NCBI GenBank assembly: GCA_022340245.1
Contig: JAJDOI010000002.1
Location: 1 to 47,956 of the forward strand
Reading direction: 5' to 3'
DNA from: Thiogranum sp.
GTDB taxonomy: Bacteria; Pseudomonadota; Gammaproteobacteria; DSM-19610
Length of the DNA stretch: 47,956 nucleotides
Shown: piece after piece, positions 1 through 7,579 of the stretch
How positions within the stretch are numbered: position 1 is the stretch's first letter
Layout of the letters: each line of letters opens with the position of its first letter
The notes under the pieces: model-generated
Seen by the model: the letters and a program-made list of their open reading frames with translations, nothing else
Told to the model about the DNA's origin: nothing
Databases searched by the model: none
Made by a program: the position numbers and the translations under genes

Positions 1-101
1 ACGGAGAATCTCATGCTGCAATTGCAGACCTCGGAGGTGTGTCGGTAGCGGTTGAGCCAGCCACCGAATGCTTTGATGTGTTCTGTCCGCTGCATGAGCA
101 T
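1..101 (-). CDS. fghA: S-formylglutathione hydrolase, N-terminal part (cut by window edge)
   Basis: Only the first 33 or so codons are inside the window. The minus-strand reading begins MLMQRTEHIKAFGGWLN and continues RYRHTSEVCNCSMRFSV. This matches the conserved start of S-formylglutathione hydrolases (an FGGW element, then YRH-S and a C-MRFS/T strand). The enzyme is a cytosolic serine esterase that hydrolyses S-formylglutathione to formate and glutathione, the last step of glutathione-dependent formaldehyde oxidation. The start could be the ATG at 101 or the one at 95. Its product, formate, is the substrate of the dehydrogenase encoded 1 kb away on the other strand. The catalytic triad lies outside the window, so the call rests on the N-terminal signature only. 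Confidence 0.75.
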   Translation of the reverse strand, partial: MLMQRTEHIKAFGGWLNRYRHTSEVCNCSMRFS

Positions 102-213
102 GTTCCCTGGCGAATAGTCACGGAGTAACCGGGTTTACCCCGGCAGATCGTCGACTCGGTTTCTGTGTCGGGTATAATCGGATCCTGTTTCCGATCCGCC
201 CGGTATCCTGTCT

Positions 214-516
214 ATGCACGCAATTGTCGGCTTTACCCTGGTACCCATCGATGCGGGCATTTCGGTCTCTCCCTATGTCGCCGCCATTGAACGGGTGCTC
301 GAGGACTCGGGCCTGACGTTCGAGGTCAACTGCAACAGCACCAACGTTGAAGGTGAGTGGGAGGACGTGTTTGCCGCGATCAAACGCTGCCACGAGGTGG
401 TCCATGGCGAGGGCGCACCGCGGATCCACACGTGCCTGCAGGTGGGCACGCGGACGGACCGCGAACAACGCATGGCCGAGAAGCTCGAAAGCGTACACAG
501 ACGACGCCATCGATAG
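214..516 (+). CDS. Thiamine-binding protein, MTH1187/DUF77 family
   Basis: This 100-residue protein matches the MTH1187 (DUF77, YqgV-like) family of small cytosolic thiamine-binding proteins. Visible landmarks are the first strand HAIVGFTLVP, SVSPYV, the STNVEGEWEDVF element, AIKRCHE, and the closing GTRTDR segment. The length is normal for the family. The gene is divergent from S-formylglutathione hydrolase with about 110 bp between them, and lies upstream of formate dehydrogenase on the same strand. Family members bind thiamine and may buffer or deliver it. A link to the thiamine-diphosphate enzyme Oxc encoded 9 kb downstream is inference. The C-terminus after EKLESV is short and basic, so the tail may be slightly degenerate. 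Confidence 0.8.
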   Translation: MHAIVGFTLVPIDAGISVSPYVAAIERVLEDSGLTFEVNCNSTNVEGEWEDVFAAIKRCHEVVHGEGAPRIHTCLQVGTRTDREQRMAEKLESVHRRRHR

Positions 517-673
517 ACGCGGCATCCGCCGGCGACCCCATTCGATTCCATAGCACCGCGCGTCAGCAGGGCCTGCGCCGGGCAGGCGAGCCAATTTCCT
601 GCGCTCGACCTGACGCGATCGAGATTTTCTTCCTGTTTCCAGCTCCGTGGCGGGGCTTTTGTGGATAATCATT

Positions 674-690
674 TGGTATACAGTATACGA
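674..690. promoter_or_regulatory. GntR-type operator, copy 1 (fdh)
   Basis: The 17-bp site reads TGGTATAC-A-GTATACGA and is a near-perfect inverted repeat around A682. The same palindrome recurs at 804, 5832, 15457, 17983 and 20563, always in non-coding DNA near oxalate or formate genes. The odd-length, TA-rich symmetry is typical of operators of FadR/VanR-type GntR regulators. Two such regulators are encoded in this window. Assignment to them is inference. Confidence 0.75.
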
Positions 691-803
691 TAAACAACCC
701 GAGGTAAATGCGGGACTCAGGATCGCGGCAAATGTGCGGGCTCAGGTCAGGACGACTCTCGGTCCTCCTCGATAATGACTAATCGCTTGCATGGCATATC
801 TTC

Positions 804-820
804 TGGTATACAATATACAA
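804..820. promoter_or_regulatory. GntR-type operator, copy 2 (fdh)
   Basis: The site reads TGGTATAC-A-ATATACAA. The left half is the perfect consensus and the right half has three changes. Its centre lies 130 bp from that of copy 1, so two bound dimers could cooperate over the formate dehydrogenase promoter. It lies about 240 bp before the fdhB start codon. Confidence 0.7.
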
Positions 821-1061
821 CGATACTGGGGCTACCGTCTTATTTCCGCCGGGAACACGAGGATGGCGAAAGCATGAATGTCCAGGATTATCAGGCTGAA
901 AGCCAGCTTGCGAGGCCTTGAACGGTGTGTAGCCATTGCTGCTCTCGCACCGGTAGGCGACGAGGCTTTCGTGGACTTTTCCGGCCCGCCGTGAGAAGCG
1001 TCCATCAAGCTTGCAGCGACCAGTGCGCGGCTGTACCAGGCAACCAATCGGAGGTTAGGCG

Positions 1062-2765
1062 ATGACAGAGTCCACGCAGACAGCCAGCAGGCGCGGCCAC
1101 CCGGGCGCGGGCAGGAAGCGGACAAGGAAGACACCGAAAGGCCGGCAGGTAGACCCGGCCGCTCTGGCGGAAGTTCGCGAGCTGTTGGGGGAGGAGCCCC
1201 GTCGACGCGATCTGCTCATCGAATATCTGCATACGGTCCAGGATCACTACGGCCATCTGTCGGCGCGCCACCTGTCGGCGCTGGCGCAGGAGATGCGCCT
1301 GGCACAGACCGAGGTTTACGAGGTCGCGACTTTCTATGCCCATTTTGACGTCGTGAGGGAGGGGGATGAGCCGCCTCCACCCCTGACAGTGCGCGTGTGC
1401 GATGGCATTGCCTGTGAGATGGCCGGTGCCGGAACGCTGCTGGCGGAGCTGAGCGAGCAGACGGGGCGCGAGGTGCGCGTGCTGCGGGCACCCTGCATGG
1501 GGCGTTGTGATAAAGCCCCGGTCGCCGAGGTGGGTCACAATCACGTGATGCACACGAGTACCGACGCCGTGATGACCGCGATCCGCGAGGGGCGCACGGC
1601 ACCTCCGGTGCCGGAGTACATCGACTACGACGCCTATGTGGCGAATGGCGGCTACACGCTGTTACGCGAGTGCCTGTCCGGACAGCGTACTGTCGAGGAG
1701 ATCGTCGCAGCGCTGGAGCATTCGGAGCTGCGTGGCCTCGGCGGTGCGGGCTTTCCGACCGGACGCAAGTGGCGCATTGTGCGCGGTTATGAAGCCCCCC
1801 GACTGATGGCGGTCAATTGCGACGAAGGCGAGCCGGGCACTTTCAAGGACCGTCACTATCTGGAGCATGATCCCCACCGCTTCCTCGAGGGAATGCTGAT
1901 TGCCGCCTGGGTGGTGGAAGCGGCGACCTGCTACGTTTACGTGCGCGACGAATATCCGGCGATCAGGGCGATCATGAAGAAGGCGCTCGCACGCCTTGCG
2001 GCCGACGGTCTGCTGGACACGCTACCGGTAGAGGTCCGCCGTGGCGCCGGCGCCTATATCTGCGGAGAGGAATCCGCAATGATCGAGTCCATCGAGGGCA
2101 AGCGGGGTCTGCCGCGCAACCGGCCACCTTACGTCGCCGAAGTCGGGCTGTTCGGTCGACCTACGCTGGAAAACAACGTGGAGACCCTTTACTGGGTACG
2201 CGATATCGTCGAGCGGGGTCCGGAGTGGTTCGCCGGTGCCGGGCGCAACGGCCGCAAGGGCTGGCGCAGCTACTCGGTCTCGGGGCGGGTAAGGGAGCCG
2301 GGTGTCAAGCTGGCCCCCGCGGGCATCACCATCACGGAACTGATCGACGAGTTCTGCGGCGGCATGCAGGACGGCCACCGTTTCAAGGCCTATCTCCCCG
2401 GTGGCGCATCCGGGGGCATCCTGCCTGCCTCCCTGGGCGACGTGCCGCTGGATTTCGGAACCCTGGAGCAATACGGCTGTTTCATTGGCTCCGCTGCGGT
2501 GGTGGTATTCAGCGATCAGGACAACATGAAGGGTGTAGCGCTTAACCTGATGCGTTTCTTCGAGGACGAGAGCTGTGGCCAGTGCACACCGTGCCGGGCG
2601 GGCACCGAGAAGGCGGTCAAGCTGATGTCCCGCGACCGGTGGGACGAAGGGCTGCTGTCCGAACTGTCCAAAACCATGACGGACGCTTCCATTTGCGGGC
2701 TCGGGCAGGCTGCCGGTAACCCGATCAACTCGGTGCTCAAGTACTTTCGCGAGGACTTCTCATGA
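1062..2765 (+). CDS. fdhB: NAD-dependent formate dehydrogenase, beta subunit (NuoE-NuoF fusion)
   Basis: This 567-residue diaphorase subunit is cytosolic and passes electrons from the catalytic subunit to NAD+. The N-terminal third (about residues 30-170) is a NuoE/FdsG-like thioredoxin-fold [2Fe-2S] domain with cysteines in VCDGIACE and APCMGRC. The rest is NuoF/FdsB-like: GLGGAGFPTGRKW binds FMN, CDEGEPGTFKDR and GAYICGEESA line the NADH site, and ESCGQCTPCRAG plus a later SICGLG supply a [4Fe-4S] cluster. The fusion matches FDH1 of Methylobacterium extorquens, whose beta subunit is also fused and of similar length. A short basic N-terminal extension is present. The stop overlaps the start of the catalytic subunit by 4 bp, indicating translational coupling. 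Two GntR-type operators lie upstream. Confidence 0.92.
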   Translation: MTESTQTASRRGHPGAGRKRTRKTPKGRQVDPAALAEVRELLGEEPRRRDLLIEYLHTVQDHYGHLSARHLSALAQEMRLAQTEVYEVATFYAHFDVVREGDEPPPPLTVRVCDGIACEMAGAGTLLAELSEQTGREVRVLRAPCMGRCDKAPVAEVGHNHVMHTSTDAVMTAIREGRTAPPVPEYIDYDAYVANGGYTLLRECLSGQRTVEEIVAALEHSELRGLGGAGFPTGRKWRIVRGYEAPRLMAVNCDEGEPGTFKDRHYLEHDPHRFLEGMLIAAWVVEAATCYVYVRDEYPAIRAIMKKALARLAADGLLDTLPVEVRRGAGAYICGEESAMIESIEGKRGLPRNRPPYVAEVGLFGRPTLENNVETLYWVRDIVERGPEWFAGAGRNGRKGWRSYSVSGRVREPGVKLAPAGITITELIDEFCGGMQDGHRFKAYLPGGASGGILPASLGDVPLDFGTLEQYGCFIGSAAVVVFSDQDNMKGVALNLMRFFEDESCGQCTPCRAGTEKAVKLMSRDRWDEGLLSELSKTMTDASICGLGQAAGNPINSVLKYFREDFS

Positions 2766-5506
2766 GCGACTCAATCCGCTTCACCCTCGACGGAAAGGAC
2801 GTCGAGGCCGGGCCGGAGGAAACCATCTGGCAGGTTGCCAGGCGTTGCGGCACCGATGTCCCGCACTTGTGCTACTCGCCGGAACCGGGCTACCGGGCCG
2901 ACGGCAACTGCCGCGCCTGCATGGTTGAGATCGAAGGTGAACGGGTACTGGCCGCCTCGTGCCTGCGCAAGCCCACCGAGGGCATGAAGGTCCACTCGGG
3001 CAACGCGCGCGCCAGCGCCGCGCAGCGCATGGTCATGGAACTTCTGCTTGCGGATCAGCCGGCACGCCGTGTTGCCCATGACCGCGACTCTCATCTGTGG
3101 CGGTGGGCCGACCGTCTCGGTGTCAGTGAGAGCCGCTTTCCGGGCCGGGAGTCGCCCGCGCCCGATGCCAGTCACCCTGCCATGCGGGTCGCGCTGGACG
3201 CCTGTATCAATTGTAACCTGTGTGTGCGCGCCTGCCGGGAAGTGCAGGTCAACGACGTCATCGGCATGGCGTACCGCGGACACAGGTCGAAGATCGTCTT
3301 CGACCAGGACGACCCCATGGGTGCGAGCACTTGCGTCGCCTGCGGCGAGTGTGTCCAGGCCTGTCCCACCGGTGCCCTTATGGAGGCGACGCTGGTGGAC
3401 GAGCAGGGTGTCGGCATGACCGATGGACTCAAGGAGGTGGACAGCGTCTGCCCCTTCTGTGGTGTGGGATGCCAGCTGACCTACCAGGTCAGGGGCAACC
3501 GGATCGCTGCCGTACAGGGTCGCTCCGGACCGTCGAACGAGAACCGGCTGTGTGTGAAGGGGCGGTTTGGCTTTGACTACATCAACAGCCCGCAGCGGCT
3601 GACCAGGCCCCTGATCCGGCGTGACGATGCGCCCAAACGCGGGGACCTCGATCTCGACCCGAAGAACCCGTTGACGCATTTCCGGGAGGCAAGTTGGGAA
3701 GAGGCGCTGGACAGGGCAGCCAGCGGCTTCAAGGCCCTTCGTGACCGTGACGGCGGCAACGCCCTGTCGGGTTTCGGTTCGGCCAAGTGCTCGAATGAAG
3801 AGGCCTATCTGTTCCAGAAGCTGGTGCGTACCGGGTTCGGCACCAACAATGTGGACCATTGCACGCGCCTGTGTCATGCCTCGTCGGTGGCCGCGCTTCT
3901 CGAAGGCGTCGGCTCCGGCGCGGTCAGCGCGCCGTTTGGCGCCGTCAAGGATGCGGATGTGGTGATGGTGATCGGTGCCAACCCGACCGAGAACCACCCC
4001 GTTGCGGCAACCTATTTCAAGCAGGCGGCGAAGACGGGCACGCTGATTGTCATCGACCCGCGCGGTATGGCGCTCAAACGGCACGCCACGCACATGCTGC
4101 AGTTCAGGCCCGGCAGCGACGTCGCCCTGCTCAATGCCATGCTGAATGTGATCGTAGCGGAGAGGCTTTACGATCAGTCCTACGTCGATGCCCATACGGA
4201 GGGTTTCGAGAGCCTCAGCGAACACGTCAAGGCATTCACGCCGGAGGCCATGGCGCCCATTTGCGGCATCGACGCCGAGACCCTGCGCACGGTGGCGCGC
4301 ACGTATGCGACCGCCAGGGCGGCCATCATCTTCTGGGGCATGGGCGTCTCCCAGCATATCCACGGCACGGACAACTGCCGCTGCCTGATCGCACTCGCCC
4401 TGATAACCGGGCAGGTCGGTCGGCCGGGCACCGGCCTGCATCCGCTGCGTGGCCAGAATAACGTCCAGGGCGCCTCGGACGCGGGGTTGATTCCCATGAT
4501 GTACCCGGACTACCAGTTCGTGGAGAACGCCGACATCCGTCAGCACTTCGAGGACGTCTGGGGAACGCCCCTGGAGCCGCAGAAGGGGCTGACCGTGGTG
4601 GAAACCATGGAGGCGATCCACGCCGGCAAGCTGAAGGGCATGTATATTATGGGTGAAAACCCGGCCATGTCCGACCCCAACGTCCAGCACGCGCGGGATG
4701 CGCTGGCCAAGCTGGAGCATCTGGTGGTTCAGGATATCTTCCTGACCGAGACCGCCTTCCACGCTGACGTGGTGCTGCCCGCGTCCGCCTGGCCGGAGAA
4801 GGATGGCACCGTGACCAACACCAATCGCCAGGTCCAGCGCGGTCGAAAGGCCGTGGAGTTGCCGGGAGACGCACGCCAGGACTGGTGGATCACCAACGAG
4901 CTCGCCAGGCGGGTCGGTTGCGAATGGAGCTTTGCCGATCCCGCTGAGATCTATGCCGAGATGGCAAGCGTGATGCCTTCGCTGGACAACATCAGCTGGG
5001 AGCGTGTGTCCGCGGAGGCGTCGGTGACCTACCCCTGCAAGGCCCCTGACCAGCCCGGTGACGAGATCGTGTTCAGCGACGGCTTCCCCACCCCGAGTGG
5101 GCGCGGCAAGCTGGTACCGGCCGGTATCATTCCGCCCGACGAGCTGCCCGATGAATCCTTTCCCATGATTCTGACCACCGGGCGCCAGCTCGAGCACTGG
5201 CATACCGGGGCCATGACGCGACGATCCAGCGTGCTCGACGAGCTGGAGCCCGAAGCGGTTGCCAGCCTGTCGCCCGACGACATGTCGCGGATGAACATCG
5301 CGCCCGGGGCCATGATCAAGGTATCGACCCGCCGAGGGATCCTGGAACTGCGAGCAAGGGCCGACGGTGCCGTGCCCAGTGGCATGGTGTTCATTCCCTT
5401 CTGCTACGCGGAGGCACCGGCCAACGTGCTGACTAACCAGGCGCTCGACCCGTTCGGCAAGATCCCCGAGTTCAAATTCTGTGCGGCCAGGGTGGAGGCG
5501 GTATGA
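2762..5506 (+). CDS. fdhA: NAD-dependent formate dehydrogenase, catalytic alpha subunit (Mo/W-bis-MGD)
   Basis: This 914-residue cytosolic oxidoreductase subunit oxidises formate to CO2. The N-terminus is a NuoG-like [2Fe-2S] ferredoxin domain (HLCYSPEPG, GNCRAC, AASC). Two ferredoxin clusters follow (ACINCNLCVRAC and CVACGECVQACP), then the CPFCGVGC cluster that opens the molybdopterin domain. The active-site motif CTRLCH places the metal ligand at Cys371 next to His372; it is a cysteine, not selenocysteine. A C-terminal molydopterin dinucleotide-binding domain carries the TTGRQLEHWHTG element. No cysteine occurs between AASC and ACINC, so the His/Cys cluster of NuoG (H-x3-C-x2-C-x5-C) is absent. 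No fdsD, fdhD or mobA follows; only a 7-codon ORF overlaps the stop. Confidence 0.93.
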   Translation: MSDSIRFTLDGKDVEAGPEETIWQVARRCGTDVPHLCYSPEPGYRADGNCRACMVEIEGERVLAASCLRKPTEGMKVHSGNARASAAQRMVMELLLADQPARRVAHDRDSHLWRWADRLGVSESRFPGRESPAPDASHPAMRVALDACINCNLCVRACREVQVNDVIGMAYRGHRSKIVFDQDDPMGASTCVACGECVQACPTGALMEATLVDEQGVGMTDGLKEVDSVCPFCGVGCQLTYQVRGNRIAAVQGRSGPSNENRLCVKGRFGFDYINSPQRLTRPLIRRDDAPKRGDLDLDPKNPLTHFREASWEEALDRAASGFKALRDRDGGNALSGFGSAKCSNEEAYLFQKLVRTGFGTNNVDHCTRLCHASSVAALLEGVGSGAVSAPFGAVKDADVVMVIGANPTENHPVAATYFKQAAKTGTLIVIDPRGMALKRHATHMLQFRPGSDVALLNAMLNVIVAERLYDQSYVDAHTEGFESLSEHVKAFTPEAMAPICGIDAETLRTVARTYATARAAIIFWGMGVSQHIHGTDNCRCLIALALITGQVGRPGTGLHPLRGQNNVQGASDAGLIPMMYPDYQFVENADIRQHFEDVWGTPLEPQKGLTVVETMEAIHAGKLKGMYIMGENPAMSDPNVQHARDALAKLEHLVVQDIFLTETAFHADVVLPASAWPEKDGTVTNTNRQVQRGRKAVELPGDARQDWWITNELARRVGCEWSFADPAEIYAEMASVMPSLDNISWERVSAEASVTYPCKAPDQPGDEIVFSDGFPTPSGRGKLVPAGIIPPDELPDESFPMILTTGRQLEHWHTGAMTRRSSVLDELEPEAVASLSPDDMSRMNIAPGAMIKVSTRRGILELRARADGAVPSGMVFIPFCYAEAPANVLTNQALDPFGKIPEFKFCAARVEAV

Positions 5507-5594
5507 ACGCCGCTCCGACCAGCTAAGTGTTCGCATGAAGCAGCGAAATGCCGTTCCCCCCCTCCCGCAGATTCTCCTCCTCTGTGGGCTTTTT

Positions 5595-5627
5595 GCCGGT
5601 CACCGAGGGTGGCCGGCATTTTTTTTT
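5595..5627 (+). terminator. Rho-independent terminator after fdhA
   Basis: The sequence forms a 10-bp stem, GCCGGTCACC with GGTGGCCGGC (one mismatch), around a GAG loop, followed by a run of nine T residues. It lies about 90 bp after the fdhA stop and closes the formate dehydrogenase transcription unit, so tctC needs its own promoter. Confidence 0.88.
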
Positions 5628-5793
5628 GCTTGAATGCGTAAGCCGGCCCGGTTTGATGGTTCGCGCCTTGCGCAGGCATCTGTCTCAGGCTGCTGGTGAA
5701 AGCTGCTTTCGCTGAAAAAACAACAGGTAGCATGCTCTGGACGCAGTGCCTGCCGCATCGTTTTAAAGACATAAAATTTTTCTCGAAATGCTC

Positions 5794-5821
5794 TTGATAA
5801 ATTTTTCGATAGGGCTATTAT
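5794..5821 (+). promoter_or_regulatory. Candidate sigma-70 promoter for the tct-oxc operon
   Basis: TTGATA at 5794-5799 and TATTAT at 5816-5821 are spaced by 16 bp. The predicted start point falls at about 5828, so the operator at 5832-5848 would sit just downstream of the start of transcription, a position suited to repression. About 100 nt of leader precede an AGGAGG ribosome binding site and the tctC ATG. Confidence 0.55.
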
Positions 5822-5831
5822 TCCTGTTACT

Positions 5832-5848
5832 TGGTATTCTGTATACCA
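5832..5848. promoter_or_regulatory. GntR-type operator, copy 3 (tct-oxc operon)
   Basis: The site reads TGGTATTC-T-GTATACCA and is the copy nearest to the full consensus, with a single mismatch between arms; symmetry extends outward by one base on each side. It lies just downstream of the candidate promoter and about 100 bp before tctC, the first gene of a seven-gene string. Confidence 0.8.
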
Positions 5849-5951
5849 AACACCAGGATTGAGCAAGGCCCCCCACGTTACCTGCCGCCTGGGGGACGGC
5901 GTGAACCCTGCTACGACAAGGGTTTGTAAATCCACTTAGGAGGACGACTAG

Positions 5952-6941
5952 ATGACAGCAAAAACAAGCAAGCTGGCATTGTTTTCTGCGGCACTGATTG
6001 CCGCGGCGACCATTGTCACCAACATATCCGTGGCTAAAGCCGAGGAATGGGTGCCCAGGAAGCCGGTCGAATTCGTCATCATGGCCGGTCCCGGCGGCGG
6101 TGCGGACAAGATGGCTCGTCTGATGCAGACGGTGATCCAGAAGCACCACATTTCACCCAAGCCCTTTATTCCCGTCAACAAGCCGGGCGGTTCCGGGGCC
6201 GAAGCGCTGATTTACATGAAGAGCAAGACAGGGGAGGACCACACGGTTATGGTCACCCTCAACAGCTTCTATACCACCCCGCTGCGTCAGCCCGCTCTCG
6301 GCATCGATCCGCTGACCTTCACGCCCATCGCGCGCATGGCCGAGGACACCTTCGTCCTCTGGGTTAACAAGGATAGCGGGATCACCAACATGGAGCAGTA
6401 CGTGGCGGCGGCCAAGAAGGCGGGGCGCAACTGGTCCATGGCCGGCACGGGCAGGGGCCAGGAAGACGAACTGCTCACGGCGTTTCTGAACACGACCTAC
6501 GGGCTGGATATGAAGTACGTGCCCTTCAAGGGCGGTGGTGATGTCGCCAAGCAGCTGGCCGGTAATCACGTCAACTCGACAGTGAACAACCCGTCCGAGG
6601 CTATTGGCTTCTACCAGTCAGGCGACCTGGTGCCCATCGCGGCTTTCACCAAGACGCGTCTGGCCCAGTTTCCGAACGTCCCGACGATGACCGAGCTTGG
6701 TAAGCCTTACTCCTACTTTATGCAGCGCAGTGTCGTCGGTCCGCCCGAGATGGACGAAGCGGCCTACGAGTTCTACCGGGGCGTATTCAAGAAGGTGTAC
6801 GACTCGAAAGAGTGGCAGGACTACATGAAAAAGAAGAGCCTGCTCGGCGAGTTCATTACCGGCAACGATCTGCTGGACTACTGGAAGGTGAATTACGCAC
6901 TTCACAAGAAACTGCTGACCGAGATCGGCGAGATCAAATAG
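5952..6941 (+). CDS. tctC: Tripartite tricarboxylate transporter, periplasmic binding protein
   Basis: This 329-residue protein has a clear signal peptide (basic start, hydrophobic LALFSAALIAAA, cleavage after SVAKA near residue 30). It then shows the TctC/Bug fold with PVEFVIMAGPGGGADK, the NKPGGSG loop that binds carboxylate ligands, and the late VPTMTELG motif. It captures the substrate in the periplasm and delivers it to TctA-TctB. Bug proteins bind many carboxylates, so the ligand cannot be read from the sequence. The position at the head of an operon with oxc suggests oxalate or a related small dicarboxylate, which is inference. A strong AGGAGG ribosome binding site sets the start. The protein is unusually rich in Lys and Tyr towards its C-terminus. 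Confidence 0.92.
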   Translation: MTAKTSKLALFSAALIAAATIVTNISVAKAEEWVPRKPVEFVIMAGPGGGADKMARLMQTVIQKHHISPKPFIPVNKPGGSGAEALIYMKSKTGEDHTVMVTLNSFYTTPLRQPALGIDPLTFTPIARMAEDTFVLWVNKDSGITNMEQYVAAAKKAGRNWSMAGTGRGQEDELLTAFLNTTYGLDMKYVPFKGGGDVAKQLAGNHVNSTVNNPSEAIGFYQSGDLVPIAAFTKTRLAQFPNVPTMTELGKPYSYFMQRSVVGPPEMDEAAYEFYRGVFKKVYDSKEWQDYMKKKSLLGEFITGNDLLDYWKVNYALHKKLLTEIGEIK

Positions 6942-7000
6942 ACGCGGTTTTATCTGGTAGGAGTTCAAGGAAAAATCAGAGCATAGCGGAGGAAATTTGA

Positions 7001-7498
7001 ATGCGGCGTGCTGAACTGCTAATGGCTGTAGTCCTGGCGATTTTCTCCGGCTATTTGATGTGGAAGAGCACGGAGCTACCCATCGGCTGGGTCCCTGACA
7101 GGGGGCCTGGCGGTGGGGCGTTCCCCTTCTGGCTGTCTACCGGCATGTTGCTGAGCTCGCTGTGGATATTTGTGCGCGCGCTCAGGGGCGTCTCGCCGCA
7201 ATCGCAGTCGACCGAGCCCTACTTCGACAGCCAGTCCGCGGTCCTGGTCGCTCTGGTGGTCGGAGCGCTGACCATGATGATCGGCGCGATACACTGGGTC
7301 GGTGTCTATGGCGCGATTCCCTTGTTCTTCGTGTTCTACATGAAAATTATCGGTCGGCACAGCTGGTTGCAGACGGCGGCCTTCGCAATCCTTGCGCCGA
7401 TCGTTACGTTCTTCTTCTTCGAGATTCTGCTGAACATCACCTTGCCCAAGGGGATGACAGAACCACTGTTCTACCCCTTGTACGATATATTCATGTAG
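7001..7498 (+). CDS. tctB: Tripartite tricarboxylate transporter, small membrane subunit
   Basis: This 165-residue protein has four predicted membrane segments: near residues 3-20, 38-58, a pair around 75-120, and 125-150. The loop GWVPDRGPGGGAFPFWL after the first helix is typical of TctB. It is the small integral subunit that pairs with TctA in the inner membrane. The gene lies 59 bp after tctC with a GGAGGAAA ribosome binding site and 81 bp before tctA. The order tctC-tctB-tctA is standard. Confidence 0.88.
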   Translation: MRRAELLMAVVLAIFSGYLMWKSTELPIGWVPDRGPGGGAFPFWLSTGMLLSSLWIFVRALRGVSPQSQSTEPYFDSQSAVLVALVVGALTMMIGAIHWVGVYGAIPLFFVFYMKIIGRHSWLQTAAFAILAPIVTFFFFEILLNITLPKGMTEPLFYPLYDIFM

Positions 7499-7579
7499 CG
7501 CCCAGAGCCGTGACGCCTTCAGCGGACTACACACACCGGTTTGGTTTCCTGACCACCCGTTTATTCCAAGGATCGTAGC

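Larger units (their letters stand above)
517..1061 (+). other. Long leader region before formate dehydrogenase, no gene seen
   Basis: This 545-bp stretch holds no convincing coding region. It contains two copies of the GntR-type palindrome, centred at 682 and 812, and an imperfect direct repeat (AAATGCGGGACTCAGG near 706 and AAATGTGCGGGCTCAGG near 729). The formate dehydrogenase ATG at 1062 is preceded by a GGAGG ribosome binding site. If transcription starts near the second operator the untranslated leader would be more than 200 nt, long enough for post-transcriptional control, but no known riboswitch was recognised. Confidence 0.6.

Noticed and set aside
118-672. 184-residue minus-strand frame over the thiamine-binding gene
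   Set aside because: The plus-strand protein fits a known family; the minus frame has low-complexity basic composition and no motif.
2771-5536. 921-residue open frame antisense to fdhA
   Set aside because: It mirrors the real gene codon for codon, shows no family motif and is a common by-product of high-GC coding DNA.
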